Source: Amorphophallus konjac
Lineage: Eukaryota; Streptophyta; Magnoliopsida; Alismatales; Araceae
DNA: 64,000 bases
Direction of reading: 5' to 3'
Assembly (NCBI GenBank): GCA_022559845.1
Contig: CM040124.1
Span: forward strand, 68,657,491 to 68,721,490
Below are positions 32,150-42,679 of this stretch, piece by piece; position 1 is the stretch's first letter, and every line of letters starts with the position of its first letter. The notes beneath the pieces are model-generated. The model was not told the origin of the DNA. It searched no databases and was given only the letters and a program-made list of their open reading frames with translations. The position numbers were made by a program, and so were the translations under genes.

Positions 32150-32293
32150 GCAATTCATCGTGACATGGAGGTCCCGAGTTTGACTCTCCGAGAGATTTAT
32201 TTGACTCACATTTAATCTTCGAGAGATGTGAGTCAAAAATTTGATAATCTTACTAATTTTCCTGTCATCAAAAAAAAAAAAAAGCAATTCATC
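32150..32293 (+). mobile_element. Short SINE with poly(A) tail and 10-bp target duplication
   Basis: A 124-bp body (32160-32283) ends in an A run (32270-32283) and is flanked by perfect direct repeats GCAATTCATC (32150-32159 and 32284-32293). GAGTTTGACTCTC near 32174 resembles the RNA polymerase III B box of tRNA-derived SINEs. No A box is visible, so it is probably 5'-truncated. Poly(A) with a variable-length duplication is the mark of LINE-mediated insertion. Confidence 0.8.
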
Positions 32294-32784
32294 TATTCAA
32301 CCTCCATGTGGCATTTACAGCACCCATCTGCTCAATTTGCATAAACGTCAACTTTAGCTCTCTGAAAGATTTGAGGAGACATTCTACATATAAACATAGC
32401 GATTGGAAGTCTGTTCAGGCACAAACCCAAAAGATTTCCTTGTTTGAACTTCTTCATGTACCGCTTGAACAAGGGTGGCAAGGAAAACTGTTTGCGCCAC
32501 AGGAATGTGAAAACTACAGCTGTTTTTGAGTATCTTATATATGTGATGACCAAATAAATGAACCAGTTAAACATGCAAAGAGATCTTGTCCACCCATATA
32601 TGTTCAAGGGAAATGGATGAGTAATTAAAAGGGGATGGACAAACGGCAGCAGCCAGCTATCTCCCACGGATTTGTCTACGGAGATGGTCTTCGTTCCCCT
32701 TGTTTAATTATCTACGCTTTCCTTTGCCAGCTTTATTAGATTATTTCTTGGACTCCCTTAGCCACCGGTCTTCCTTGCCCCATC
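32294..32784. other. Non-coding stretch, nothing recognised
   Basis: Short ORFs on both strands have no domain. There is no repeat or site I can support. Confidence 0.5.
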
Positions 32785-32785
32785 C

Positions 32786-32832
<47 letters not shown>
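32785..32832. repeat. (CT)n(AC)n compound microsatellite
   Basis: About 13 CT units are followed by about 11 AC units. Confidence 0.95.
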
Positions 32833-32833
<1 letters not shown>

Positions 32834-33170
32834 TGGCTTCTGACGAAGTACTTCATCGTGCATCTTCTCTCCCATGGTATCTTGTCTTCTCCATTCCTGT
32901 TATGCTTCAATAAGATTTTCTCCTCTTCTTTTGTGAGAGATCAGTTCGTGTACGGCAGGCGTGGATATGAGCCTCGGAAGGAAACGATAAAACAAATGCC
33001 CCCTTAATTTATCTCCTCAGACATGCAAGTCTGCCCAACCTTGAGCGCAAGTGGGCCCAAATTAATTAAGCTTAACCCATTAATTAACATGTGTATTTAT
33101 AGCGCAAGGCCACTGTCAACTAGGCCGATAGTTACAGTTGCTGTACACCACAGCCCCAAAGTCCAAAGTG

Positions 33171-33526
33171 AGTAATGCTGAGTGCACACCCGGGTTAATT
33201 TTTGACCCGGGTGTGCACCAGGCAAACCTTTTTTTTTTTGTTTTCTTTTTTTGAAAATTTTAGATAATATGGGTTTCAAGTCGGCCTTACTTGTCAGAGA
33301 GACGTAACTCCATCCGAGGATTCAAAAGAATCTAAAAAAGAAAATCATATCAAATAAATAGTGTTAGACTCAATTGTTTAAAAACTGGTACTTTTTATTT
33401 TAAATTATTTTTAGATTATCGGGTCGAGATATAACTTATACGGCAATCTAAGGTAACTTACCCTCGATGTTACAAAAAAAAATTTGTTTACTTGATACGC
33501 ACCTAGGGTGTGCACTGAGCATTACT
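33171..33526. mobile_element. MITE-like element with 21-bp terminal inverted repeats
   Basis: The left end AGTAATGCT-G-AGTGCACACC is repeated inverted at the right end (33506-33526) with one mismatch. The left end also holds an internal palindrome, GTGCACACCCGGGT/ACCCGGGTGTGCAC (33183-33218), around an 8-9 bp T-rich loop. The interior is AT-rich and non-coding and the total is 356 bp. I see no unambiguous target duplication. Confidence 0.7.
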
Positions 33527-34500
33527 GTCACTATCAATGGGCCAAGGGTTGTACTTGTTGTACTTGTTATCCTACACTGTGCAGCAAATTTTTAATTCCC
33601 CCACATATTGATAAGATAAGAGGATAACTTAAAAAGTTGTGGGCCTCACAAGTTATGGTGGGCTATGAGAGGACTGCTTTACAAAAAGGTGGCACTCATA
33701 CATGATGCATGGGCACACTATTGAATGAAAAGCTATGTAACTTATATATATACAAACACATAGAGAGAGAGCACAACTCGGGACACAACTGCTTTACGAT
33801 TTTTAATGAGATAATTAGGGCCAACAATATATATACTTATCCAAAATTAAAATCACAACCTCCATTGATACAAGACAAGAAGATTGAGATTTTGGCAAGT
33901 AAAATTCCTCCAAATTGAATTTAGTGCGGGTAAGTGTATTTTGTGAACGTCTCTTCTCATGGAGTGCCATATAACATGATTATATATATATATATATATA
34001 TATATATAGGTACCGACCAAGTTTAATCATATAACTCATCTAATTAAGATCAAAGATAAGAGAGAAGAAATCACCTGATAATTAACCACTCGATCACCAA
34101 CATATCATGCATGCACAGGAGTACCTCCCTTGGATAAGAAAGAAGAAATCACCTACTAGATCAACAGGAGGTGATTAACTCTCCAACGCTAGTGCAAATA
34201 TGATAAGCACTGAGGTTAGGTATACCTCCCTTGGATAATGCACGTCGATCCCACAAGCAAATCCAGCACTCACCGTACCTAATAAAACTGCACGACTAAA
34301 TGCTGTCCCAATCCACATGCACATATGGCCACCACCACCGTCGAAGTCTTTCTAATTTTTGGCAGAATTGACGTAAGGGTGATTTACGGATTAACGGGAT
34401 CGTCGGTATTAATTATATCAATTTTTTATTGACATGATACAGTATGATTCGATATTATTACATATCGAGCTGAATTATATATATATATATATGGTATATT
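33527..34500. other. AT-rich non-coding stretch
   Basis: It contains a (TA)n microsatellite at about 33981-34008, a TA run near 34476-34492 and a duplicated AAGAAAGAAGAAATCACCT-type segment (around 34052 and 34136). No gene is visible. Confidence 0.5.
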
Positions 34501-34520
34501 TAAAATAATTTTAAAAAACT

Positions 34521-34640
34521 CCTAACTCAATTAGTTAGATGGTATACCCTTTATACATAAGATGTCTAAGGTTCGAATCTCGAGAATATCTTAGAGATTT
34601 TAAGTTTTTTAATTGAAAATGTTAAAAAGAAATAAAAAAT
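34521..34640 (+). mobile_element. tRNA-like SINE fragment
   Basis: CCTAACTCAATTAGTTAGAT (34521-34540) resembles a pol III A box, and GGTTCGAATCTC (34570-34581) is a good B box, 30-40 bp apart as in tRNA-derived SINEs. The downstream sequence is T/A-rich with no clear tail boundary. The arms do not fold as a full tRNA, so it is not called a tRNA gene. Confidence 0.5.
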
Positions 34641-36097
34641 TCATGGTGCGTTTCGAGTTGATGATCTCACACTCAAACGTAAGATCTCTAACAATTTATC
34701 TATATTTTTTTAATATAATATAAAATATATACTATTTAAAATATAAAAAAATATATCAATTATATATTATGCATCGATCGTATCAATTATCTACCGATAT
34801 GATTCAATACGAAAATCATGGATTCCGTATATATACCCTCAAAAGGGAACGGCGGCCGCTCGCCCACGACCATAGAATCCCTTACCATGACAAAGGAGAC
34901 CGAACACACTCTCTCTCAATCGTGCACAATGCGATCTTTCTCTCTCTCGTGCACAATGCGGTAGCATTTTTGAAGGGACAGGATTCTAACGATGCACGAT
35001 GGATAATTAAGAGGGTCAGGTTGAAGCGTACGTGCGACCTCTCCTTGATCACACTGAAGAGTTAACGAACGCTGACTTCGAGTTATTTTTATAGGAGGAT
35101 CCAAACTCCTCGCAGCTGTCACATCGCGTCCATCTGTACCCCACCCCAGGACTTGTACTTTTGTTCAAAGGTGGTGTGAACAAGCTTTTATTTATTTAGC
35201 CAGGTAGGGTGGGGCATGTTAATTAGACTCCCCTTTAATTAATTAGCTCTCACCACATGCCGGCCGTCGACAACGTTGACTAGAGGGAAGGAAGGAAGGA
35301 AGGAAGGAAGGAAGACGCGACTATTAAAAGAAAGATGATTATCTGGGGGAGAGGCTCCTCCCCGGACGACCCAGATTGACAAAAGAGGTTCCCAGGGGGA
35401 GGGCGGTGCCGACGTCGACTGAGGTCAAAATAATGATATTGTGATGGGAAGGGAGGGGGGTGGGAGAGGAGGGGTGTGTGTTTGCGCGTGCACACTGAGG
35501 GCCCTTTTGATAATTGGGTGAGAGTAGGTTAATGGATCTCGAAGGGTCGATTAACTCACCCGACCTCGATTAAGTATGCATGTGTGAGGGGGAGGCGAGG
35601 GGGAGGCAGGGCCCATCTGCTTCCCAGTTGTGCTAACCGGTCGACAAGCCGACTATCAAAGTGGCCCTGAAAGATTATTGGACTCGTTGGGATAGATCGA
35701 CTAGATTTTATCTCGACGAGAGTTAGATTGACTCGGACTAAGTCATCTATCTTAAATTTTAATAACTTAGTCTGACTGGATCGATTCAAACCTATCCTAT
35801 TTCTTCGTAGTGCGATATGGATTGATTCACTCGCACAAAATACAGTACGAGTCGACCACCTATCAGAGCAAATGTGATCAACTCATCTTGAAATGGACTT
35901 ACTAAGTTCTATCTTAATGTGTACAAATCAACCTGATTCGGGGCGAGTTACCCTGCTAAGTTGAGTTTTAATGATTTAGGCTGAGTTGTGATGATTCGGC
36001 CGTTTTGCATCGATCTGATTTCTCTATGGTACAATTTCTCTATGATACAACACAAGTTTGCCGACTTACACCGATACAATTAATGTCTATCAAATTC

Positions 36098-36130
<33 letters not shown>

Positions 36131-36481
36131 CAACGCGGGTGGCCGGCGAGGACGGGGTTAACTTCAATTTAGAAGAAAAGGCTCACTTCTGCGGGCATCC
36201 ACCACTGAAAACCACCGTGACTCGGCGGTCCACTCGCATGTTTCCCACGTGGTCATATCTAGGCGACTGGCACGAGTTGGAGAGGACATCCGATCTCCCC
36301 CGGACTTCTTTCAAATTAAAGGGCCATCGTCTTCGTGTACCTGTGAGCCCAAATTAAGAATCATGAATAGGTGAACATACTAACTAGTGCATGCACGTGA
36401 AGGTGGCTAATTGTCATATTTTAATGTCATAAAGTTGTTTATATAATACCTGTTGGAATAAAGAGAATTGACTCTGTATTC

Positions 36482-36549
<68 letters not shown>

Positions 36550-37161
36550 GAAATATCGTAGGGACTAGGGACCCTCAGGAACGACTGGAAATGACCCCTC
36601 ATGGAAAAGTATATGAACAAATTAACGTGGACAGCTCAATCCTACGCATTTGCGCGAGCACGAGAGAAAGTGGGGAACGGGAGGGTGGGGAATGGTGCTC
36701 AGAAACTATTGAACAGATGGATAGTCTATATGAAATCATCCTTGTACACTCTGTCAAGACTCAAAAGAAGACCGATTTAAATTTGAGTTTTTTTTACATA
36801 TCTAACCCTGTAATCTTCAAGTTTTGTATGTATACTCTTAATTTGTATGAATTGTCAAAATAACCCCGACTATATCCGCATATAGTTGTACACTTTATGT
36901 CCTTATGCTATTAGCTTTGGAGGAATTGCAAAATCTGTTAATAGATGAAACACTCGTAGATACCCTTAAGACCATGTGAACTCGTCAAATCCCTATAAAA
37001 CTTCACCTAAGGGTAGATTTATCACTTCACTTAAGTATAAATACGAAGTGCATGGACTATAATAATTATGAATTTTGATATTATATTAAATCACTACGTC
37101 ATTTGTAGAGATGTGAAAATGGTCTCTCGACCATCGTATCACACTTTTAATATTTATTTGT
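34641..37161. other. Non-coding stretch with microsatellites
   Basis: It holds a (GGAA)n run at about 35285-35313, (GA)n at 36104-36130 and (TA)n(GA)n at about 36487-36545. A duplicated CGTGCACAATGCG segment lies near 34921 and 34949. Open frames are short and without domains. I see no supported gene. Confidence 0.55.
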
Positions 37162-37973
37162 TGGGGAAGATCATCCGGTCACCCGTGAAAGTCTGCAAAC
37201 ACCAGAAGAACAGCGTCAGAAGGAGCCCTGGACGTTACCCCAGGGGATAACCCTCCAATATTTAAGTCAGGACCATATTGGTGGAGATCAAAGGAGGATG
37301 GAGAAGAGAGAGAGGAGAAAGAGAGCAGAGTGATCAATCCTGGAGAGTGGATGTGACTCCCGGAGGTGCTCGCTACGCTCAGTGGGTGCGCGGGGAGTGC
37401 TCGCTGGGCCAACAGCGTGCTCGGAAGCGAATCAAGACTCTTCTCTGTCGATGGCTCTCTTTGTCGGTGTGGGTAGGCGTCTGCCTCTCTCAGTCTATCT
37501 GTGTCCATATGTATTTTTTGTGTGTCTCTATGTCACCCCCCGTCTCTCTTGATCGGAGGTCTATTTATAGCAGTTGTCCTGGCGGTGGAGACTTATCCCT
37601 TAATAGGGAAGGGCGTGAGTCGTAGGGTAACGTCTCCCCGCGATAGTGGGGGGTTTCCTGTTGTGCGTCCTTTCATCCGGGACCGGACGATCTTCAGGCG
37701 AGTCTTACGGCACCCATGTGGCGTGCTCGCCTTTACTGGAGTTGAGGCCGATGATGGCGGGAGTAACGTTCGGTCGTCGGAGGGTCATCCGACGTCCGAT
37801 ATGCCTGGGTTGATGCCCTTCCTAGGCTGACGAATCTGATGTTTGGCCTTATTGGGCCACCTAGCATGGGCCGTCCGCTGTCGGGGGTCCGCCATGTGCT
37901 GTGCGGACCTTGGGCTGACACGGGCCTGGTGTTAATGGGTCGTGCATGGGCCGTATGGGTTTTACCCCTCTCA
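37162..37973 (-). repeat. Element G 3' LTR (812 bp)
   Basis: In minus-strand reading it starts TGAGAGGGGTAAAACC directly after a polypurine tract (37974-37990) and ends TCTTCCCCA. The plus-strand boundaries are therefore TG at 37162 and CA at 37973. It has a minus-strand TATA box GCTATAAATAGACC at about 37556-37569. The other LTR and the target duplication are not visible, probably beyond the C insertion. Confidence 0.65.
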
Positions 37974-37990
37974 CTAGCCCCCCCACTCTC
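37974..37990 (-). promoter_or_regulatory. Polypurine tract of element G
   Basis: AGTGGGGGGGCTAG on the minus strand lies next to the LTR start TGAGAGG. It supports a minus-strand orientation for G although its visible ORF is on the plus strand. Confidence 0.6.
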
Positions 37991-38424
37991 AGATGCTGAG
38001 CACTTTCAGGGTCTGAGAGGCAGTCCCGGTGGGCTCATCGATGGGGAGTCCCTATGAAGATCTCCTCGTATCAACAGGGTAGGTGGGCCCTACCACCTAC
38101 TCAGCTTCTTGGCACGCAAGGCATTGTCTGTCGAGGTGTCAGGCGGCGTCACTATCATCAAGGCGCTACCATTTTTATCTGGGGACATGAGCTCGAACAG
38201 TCGCCTGGGCTTGGCGGCCGCCTTTGGCAGTGATGAGTGCCCTTTTTCCCCTCGTGTCACCTCGAAGTGGTCGATTTGCCTTCGAAGCTTATAAGTATCG
38301 GCATAGGGATTCTTGGGGAGGCTCCACTCGCCTCTCTTGTCTTCGTCGTAGGTGTCGGGCGCTTCCTCATCGACTTTCTTCTTCCCTGGTGAGGATTCTT
38401 CCATCTTTCTTTGTCCCTGGACCC

Positions 38425-40732
38425 ATGGCGCCTCGCAGAAGGTTCCTTCGTGCTGACCCTGCGTCCTCTACCGAAGAAGAGGTTAGTCGTGTCGGCATCC
38501 CGAGCACTTCGGGCGTCGATCCCAATCGTCCTCACTCTCCGGCCTTAGTCGCTTATAGAGTGGTCCATGGCCTCCGTGAGGCCTTTCAAATCCCCGCCGA
38601 ATACAACATCATCTTCCCAACTTCTGACGATTGCCTGGGGGGTCGTTGTCCGAGCAACATTAGTGTTCCCATAGAATCCTTTCGGGTAGGTTTCTGCCTC
38701 CCTGTGCGCCCTTTCATGGAGTTAGTCCTCCATTACTATGGCCAATACCCAGGGGACCTCTCCCCCAACTCTTGGCACATCTTGTGCGCCTTCGTATACA
38801 TCTGTAACCAAGCTTCGGTTACACCCAACATTTTCCTTTTCCGGCAATTCTATAGCCTCCAACACTGTCCGATTGAGTCGTCGTTCTTTTACCTTCGGGC
38901 TAGGAAGGACAGGACTATTATCCATGTTTCTTCCCTTGTCTCCAACATCAAGCACAGGTCCGAGCGCTTTGTCTTTATCACGAAGGTAGGGAGTAGAGGC
39001 CATCCAACCGACTGGAGTTTCGCCACGAATGTCTTTCCCCCTAGGGCAGACAGGTTGCTGGCTCCGACTGTTGAGGAGGCGAGGGAGATTAAGGGCATCC
39101 TTCACCACCCCCTCAGGAATGCCGATACGAGGGTGACCCCAATGGTACTCCGGGAGTTGGGGTTGAGCCCCCCATTGCCCCATGGTACAACCTTTGTTGT
39201 TTCCTTCATCTTTATGTATTCTGTTGTGATGACCTTCTCGTGTTATGCTGAAGGGACGTCGGTGTCGTCGGAGCTACAGTTCGAGATAGTCGAGCTGCCG
39301 GCGAACGTCCCTCGCCCTCTTGATCATATAGAGCCTAGTGCCGACCAGGTTTCTGTCGCTGCTCCCCGGCAAGCAATCATCCTCGAGTCGGGGCGCTTAC
39401 CATATTCTCTCTTGGCGGGGTTCCAGTGGAGTGCTTGCATCTCCCTTCTGCGTCACCGTCTGTTGTGCCCATGCCCAGCACCAGTTCGGGCACCCGTGCG
39501 GCTAAGCTAGAGGGTCACGTCTGGGAGTTCGTTGAGCACACCCGTCAAGATTCCTCCGATGGTGGTGGAACAACGCCGTTGGGTGGACCTTTCCGCAGTG
39601 GCAGCGTTGGATCGCCAGCGTCGCCAGGGGAAGAGGAGGAGGACCGCCACTGAAGCACCTCACGGACGGACACCACCCCCTCCTCAAACTACGCCTCCTC
39701 CGGTCGCCGAACTAGTTGAAGCGTCGGCTTCAGTGCCTTCTCCCCTGGTCTGCCCGTCGCAGACAGAGGCTGCCCCGCCAGTCCCTGTCGGGGGGCCTCT
39801 TGACAAAGGCAAGGGGCCCTACCTCGACACAGCTACCAACTCTATGCCGCCCGAGGACGCCCCGGGGGTCGTCTCTTCTCAGTTCAAGGCTTACGTCTTG
39901 ATGGACTAGGGTGTGCGGTTGATTGACCTCACTGAAGTATTTTCCCTTGATGCTCACGGGGAACTGTATAATTTGGTGGCCAAGAACTTGTGCTCGGTCG
40001 ACAGGGCCTTCGGCCTGTGGGGGTACCATTTCCAGGGGATCGCCCGGCAGCTGACCGACAGCAATGCGGCATGGTTAGGGCTGGAGGCCCAACTCCAAGG
40101 GCTAATGGGCGAGCACACCAAGCTCCAAGAACTCCTAGAGTCACAAGGGCACACCTTGGTAGAGGCCGAGCGTTATTGGGACACCTTCCAGGTCCAGGTC
40201 TAGACGCTTGAGGGGTTCCTTCATGAGGCAGCCAAGCGGGCTGACGTAGCTGACGCTCGGGTGGTCGAGTTGAAGGTCTTAATGGCTGAGGTTGGGGAGA
40301 GGGCCCAGGCGGCAGTGGCCCGAGTTGTCGAGCTGGAGGTAGCGGTGGCCACGGTGGGCGAGGAGGCCGTGGAGTGCTTCCGAGCATCCTCTGAATACCA
40401 GGCCGAGCTGAACGCGATGGCCGTCGAAGTCTACTGTCCGGTGAGGGACCTTGACTTCCAGGAGGGATGGTTGGCCGCCCTCCAAGCTACTGCTGACAGC
40501 ATGGGTGTCTGAGTGCCGACCCTCATTCGAGCCTGCGGCCAGCCAGGGCGAGGAGGAGCTTGGCGAGGAGGAGCTGAGCACTGTAGAGCACGCTACTAGG
40601 GGCGAGCACTCGGTGGGCAAAGAGTTGGTCAACCTGACTGACGATGCCCAACCCCCTGTGGCCGTCCCTGAAGATATGCCCGAAGCTCAAGACTTGGCGT
40701 CAGCCCACGCCACAGAGGGGGAGAGCACTTGA
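38425..40732 (+). pseudogene. Antisense accessory ORF of element G: 'putative gypsy type transposon' domain plus coiled coil
   Basis: One reading frame from ATG 38425 (MAPRRRFLRADPASS) covers about 769 codons. The N-terminal third has the domain annotated in plants as 'putative gypsy type transposon'/Transposase_28 (VGFCLPVRPFMELVLHYYG, LSPNSWHILCAFVYICNQ). A Pro/basic linker follows (RQRRQGKRRRTATEAP). Then comes an Ala/Glu/Val-rich coiled coil (about 39990-40470) and an acidic tail ending in TGA 40730-40732. In-frame TAGs at 39508-39510, 39907-39909 and 40201-40203 and a frameshift near 40500 disable it. Related ORFs lie antisense near the 3' LTR of Tat/Retand-type gypsy elements. The protein's function is unknown to me. 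Confidence 0.75.
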
Positions 40733-40754
40733 GGGCGTACTCGCCATTATTTGT

Positions 40755-40758
<4 letters not shown>

Positions 40759-40799
<41 letters not shown>
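40759..40799. repeat. (CT)n microsatellite
   Basis: About 20 CT units lie just after the accessory ORF. Confidence 0.95.
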
Positions 40800-40803
<4 letters not shown>

Positions 40804-41326
40804 GTCATCGGGGTACGTCCGAGCAGACGTAACCCCTTCCTTATATGCTTTTTATTTCCTAAAGAATATCTACCGTTCCTTCACAAATTCTGACTACCTG
40901 AAGCGTTTTGCACTTTCCTTGTAGCCTTCATGCTTGCTTTTTCCTGCTTTAAATCTTCCTTGGGAATGAATCGGCGGCCGAAGTCTCGTCGAGGGGTGTG
41001 AGAAGGCGCGATCTTCGGGATCATGTCGCTTCGATTCTCGTAAAGTTGGGAAGCGGTGAGGACCCTTTTGCCCCTTTTGGGGGCTTCGTCTCCTTTTCTA
41101 TAAATGGAGACCCTGTGGGGAACCCTAAGGGCATCCTGTGTTCTCTTGACAAAGCGCTCTCAAGAAGATGTTGTCTGAGAAATCAGAATCTTCGCCAGAG
41201 GAAGTCCCTTAGAAGTGGCTTAGCTTCCGGAAGGAGGTGCTGCCGACGTCGGACCAGCCGTCGGGGGAGGGCAGCAACAGCGAGGTCTCGGAGGAGTACA
41301 TGTAGGGGTACCTGTAGGATTGGTGG
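40800..41326 (+). other. Element G interior up to the C insertion
   Basis: A TATA-like CTATAAATGG near 41098-41107 is followed about 65 bp on by ATG and a short acidic frame (MLSEKSESSPEEVP then TAG). It may be a second plus-strand transcript or a further accessory ORF of G, cut by element C. No integrase or RT of G is seen on either strand. Confidence 0.4.
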
Positions 41327-41797
41327 GGTTAGGTGCACGGCCCGGATCTAGAGCAGGGGTGAATAGATCTCCTACAAAAACTTATGCTTAATTGACAAAA
41401 CACACGCAATTCAAATCACAACATAAGCTAATACTATAGACTCAGCAATCCATTCAATGATCTAGTCTTAGCACACGAGTAAATAAAGACTTCTCACAGA
41501 TGACTGGAACTGTAGTATGCTACCAAATGAGAACAACTTGACTTACTAAGCAGTGTGTTGAATGGATTAAAGATTCAAGTAAAATGCATTAAAGCATCTA
41601 ACAATTTACCCTCAATATGTATCAACCCATACAAGACATATCTCGAACACTTAGCACACGATGAGATCACAAAGCAAAACCAAGTCACACACCAACCTGC
41701 GAAGGAGGTAGAGGATAAGGAATGTACGCACAATCAACCCACGATAGACAGGATTTTTTAGGTGGTTCGGTCTGTTACCCACAAACCTACGTCCAGC

Positions 41798-42128
41798 CCT
41801 CACTCAAACCCGAGTGAGGCTTCCCTTGCAGATGCAAGACCGCAGACTCAGTCTGCTACAAAAGTTGCCAAACAGCTTGAACCGAGGGAAACAAATCCCT
41901 CACCCTGATCTCGCACCCTGCAAGACTAGACCCACTACCACTGGTAGTGACCGGAGGAACAACTCCTCCCTTCTTCTGTAAACACAGAAGGAACCGTGAA
42001 CAGCAACCCACTGCTCACAAAACCCAGAGGATTCAATCCTCTCTTCTTATGAAACCATAGAGGGAACCCGGAGAAACACTTCTCCCTTCCTCTGAAACCT
42101 CAGAGGGAACCCGAACCCTAAACAGGGT
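41798..42128. repeat. Array of about twelve consecutive short hairpins in C LTR
   Basis: Successive perfect inverted repeats differ from each other. They are CCTCACTC/GAGTGAGG (41798-41819), CTTGCA/TGCAAG (41825-41838), GCAGAC/GTCTGC (41842-41856), GAGGGA/TCCCTC (41884-41901), CACTACC/GGTAGTG (41933-41949), GGAGGA/TCCTCC (41953-41969), CTTCTGT/ACAGAAG (41973-41990), GTGAACAG/CTGCTCAC with one mismatch (41996-42018), AGAGGAT/ATCCTCT (42026-42042), GGAGAA/TTCTCC (42070-42085), CCTCTGA/TCAGAGG (42089-42106) and ACCCT/AGGGT (42115-42128). Several loops are AAAC or AAAC-like. The array is repeated in the 5' LTR at about 63312-63642. Confidence 0.9.
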
Positions 42129-42481
42129 ATCAGAAGTACAAGAAGGAAATGGAAAATGAACAAAAAAAAACACAAAAGGAAACACAAACAGAATATAGCT
42201 CCACAGGAGCAAGGCAGTTCTGGATTTGATCCACGAACTGATGAAGCAACTGATCTTCAATTGGAACTCCTGGATGGACTCTATGGGTTCGATCAGGATT
42301 CACTCTCTCGAGCTCTCTCTTTCTCTTCTTCTTCTTTCACAACCTTCTCTCTCAAATCTTCTCTCTGACTCTTCTCAAATATTCTCTCTCTCTCTCTCTT
42401 CTGTAGCCCTCACAGCTCTTTCTCTACTCCCCTTCTATTGCAGCCCCTCACTTGCAGCACACTCTTCTCACGGAGAAGAGA

Positions 42482-42496
42482 TGTATATATATTTGG
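42482..42496 (-). promoter_or_regulatory. Candidate TATA box of C 3' LTR
   Basis: CAAATATATATACAT reads on the minus strand. It would place the hairpin array about 330-660 nt into the transcript. Confidence 0.55.
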
Positions 42497-42679
42497 CCCA
42501 AAAAGCATTTTCTGATTAATTTAATCTACAAGGAGATTCTTCTATTGGTCCATGTGTCCTGGAGGGAGAATATTCATCTTCTGCAAGGACCCCAGGAGTC
42601 TTAGGATCACGTGCCAATCATTGGCCTTCGATCTGGGAGCGTGTGGCATACACAAGAATTCTAAAATTCTGCCTCTCAG

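Noticed and set aside
34521..34581. A tRNA gene
   Set aside because: The A-box and B-box matches are imperfect and the flanks do not form a cloverleaf. A SINE fragment explains it better.
28001..37161. A host gene in the non-TE interval
   Set aside because: No frame over about 115 residues, no domain, and no exon-like series of frames on either strand.
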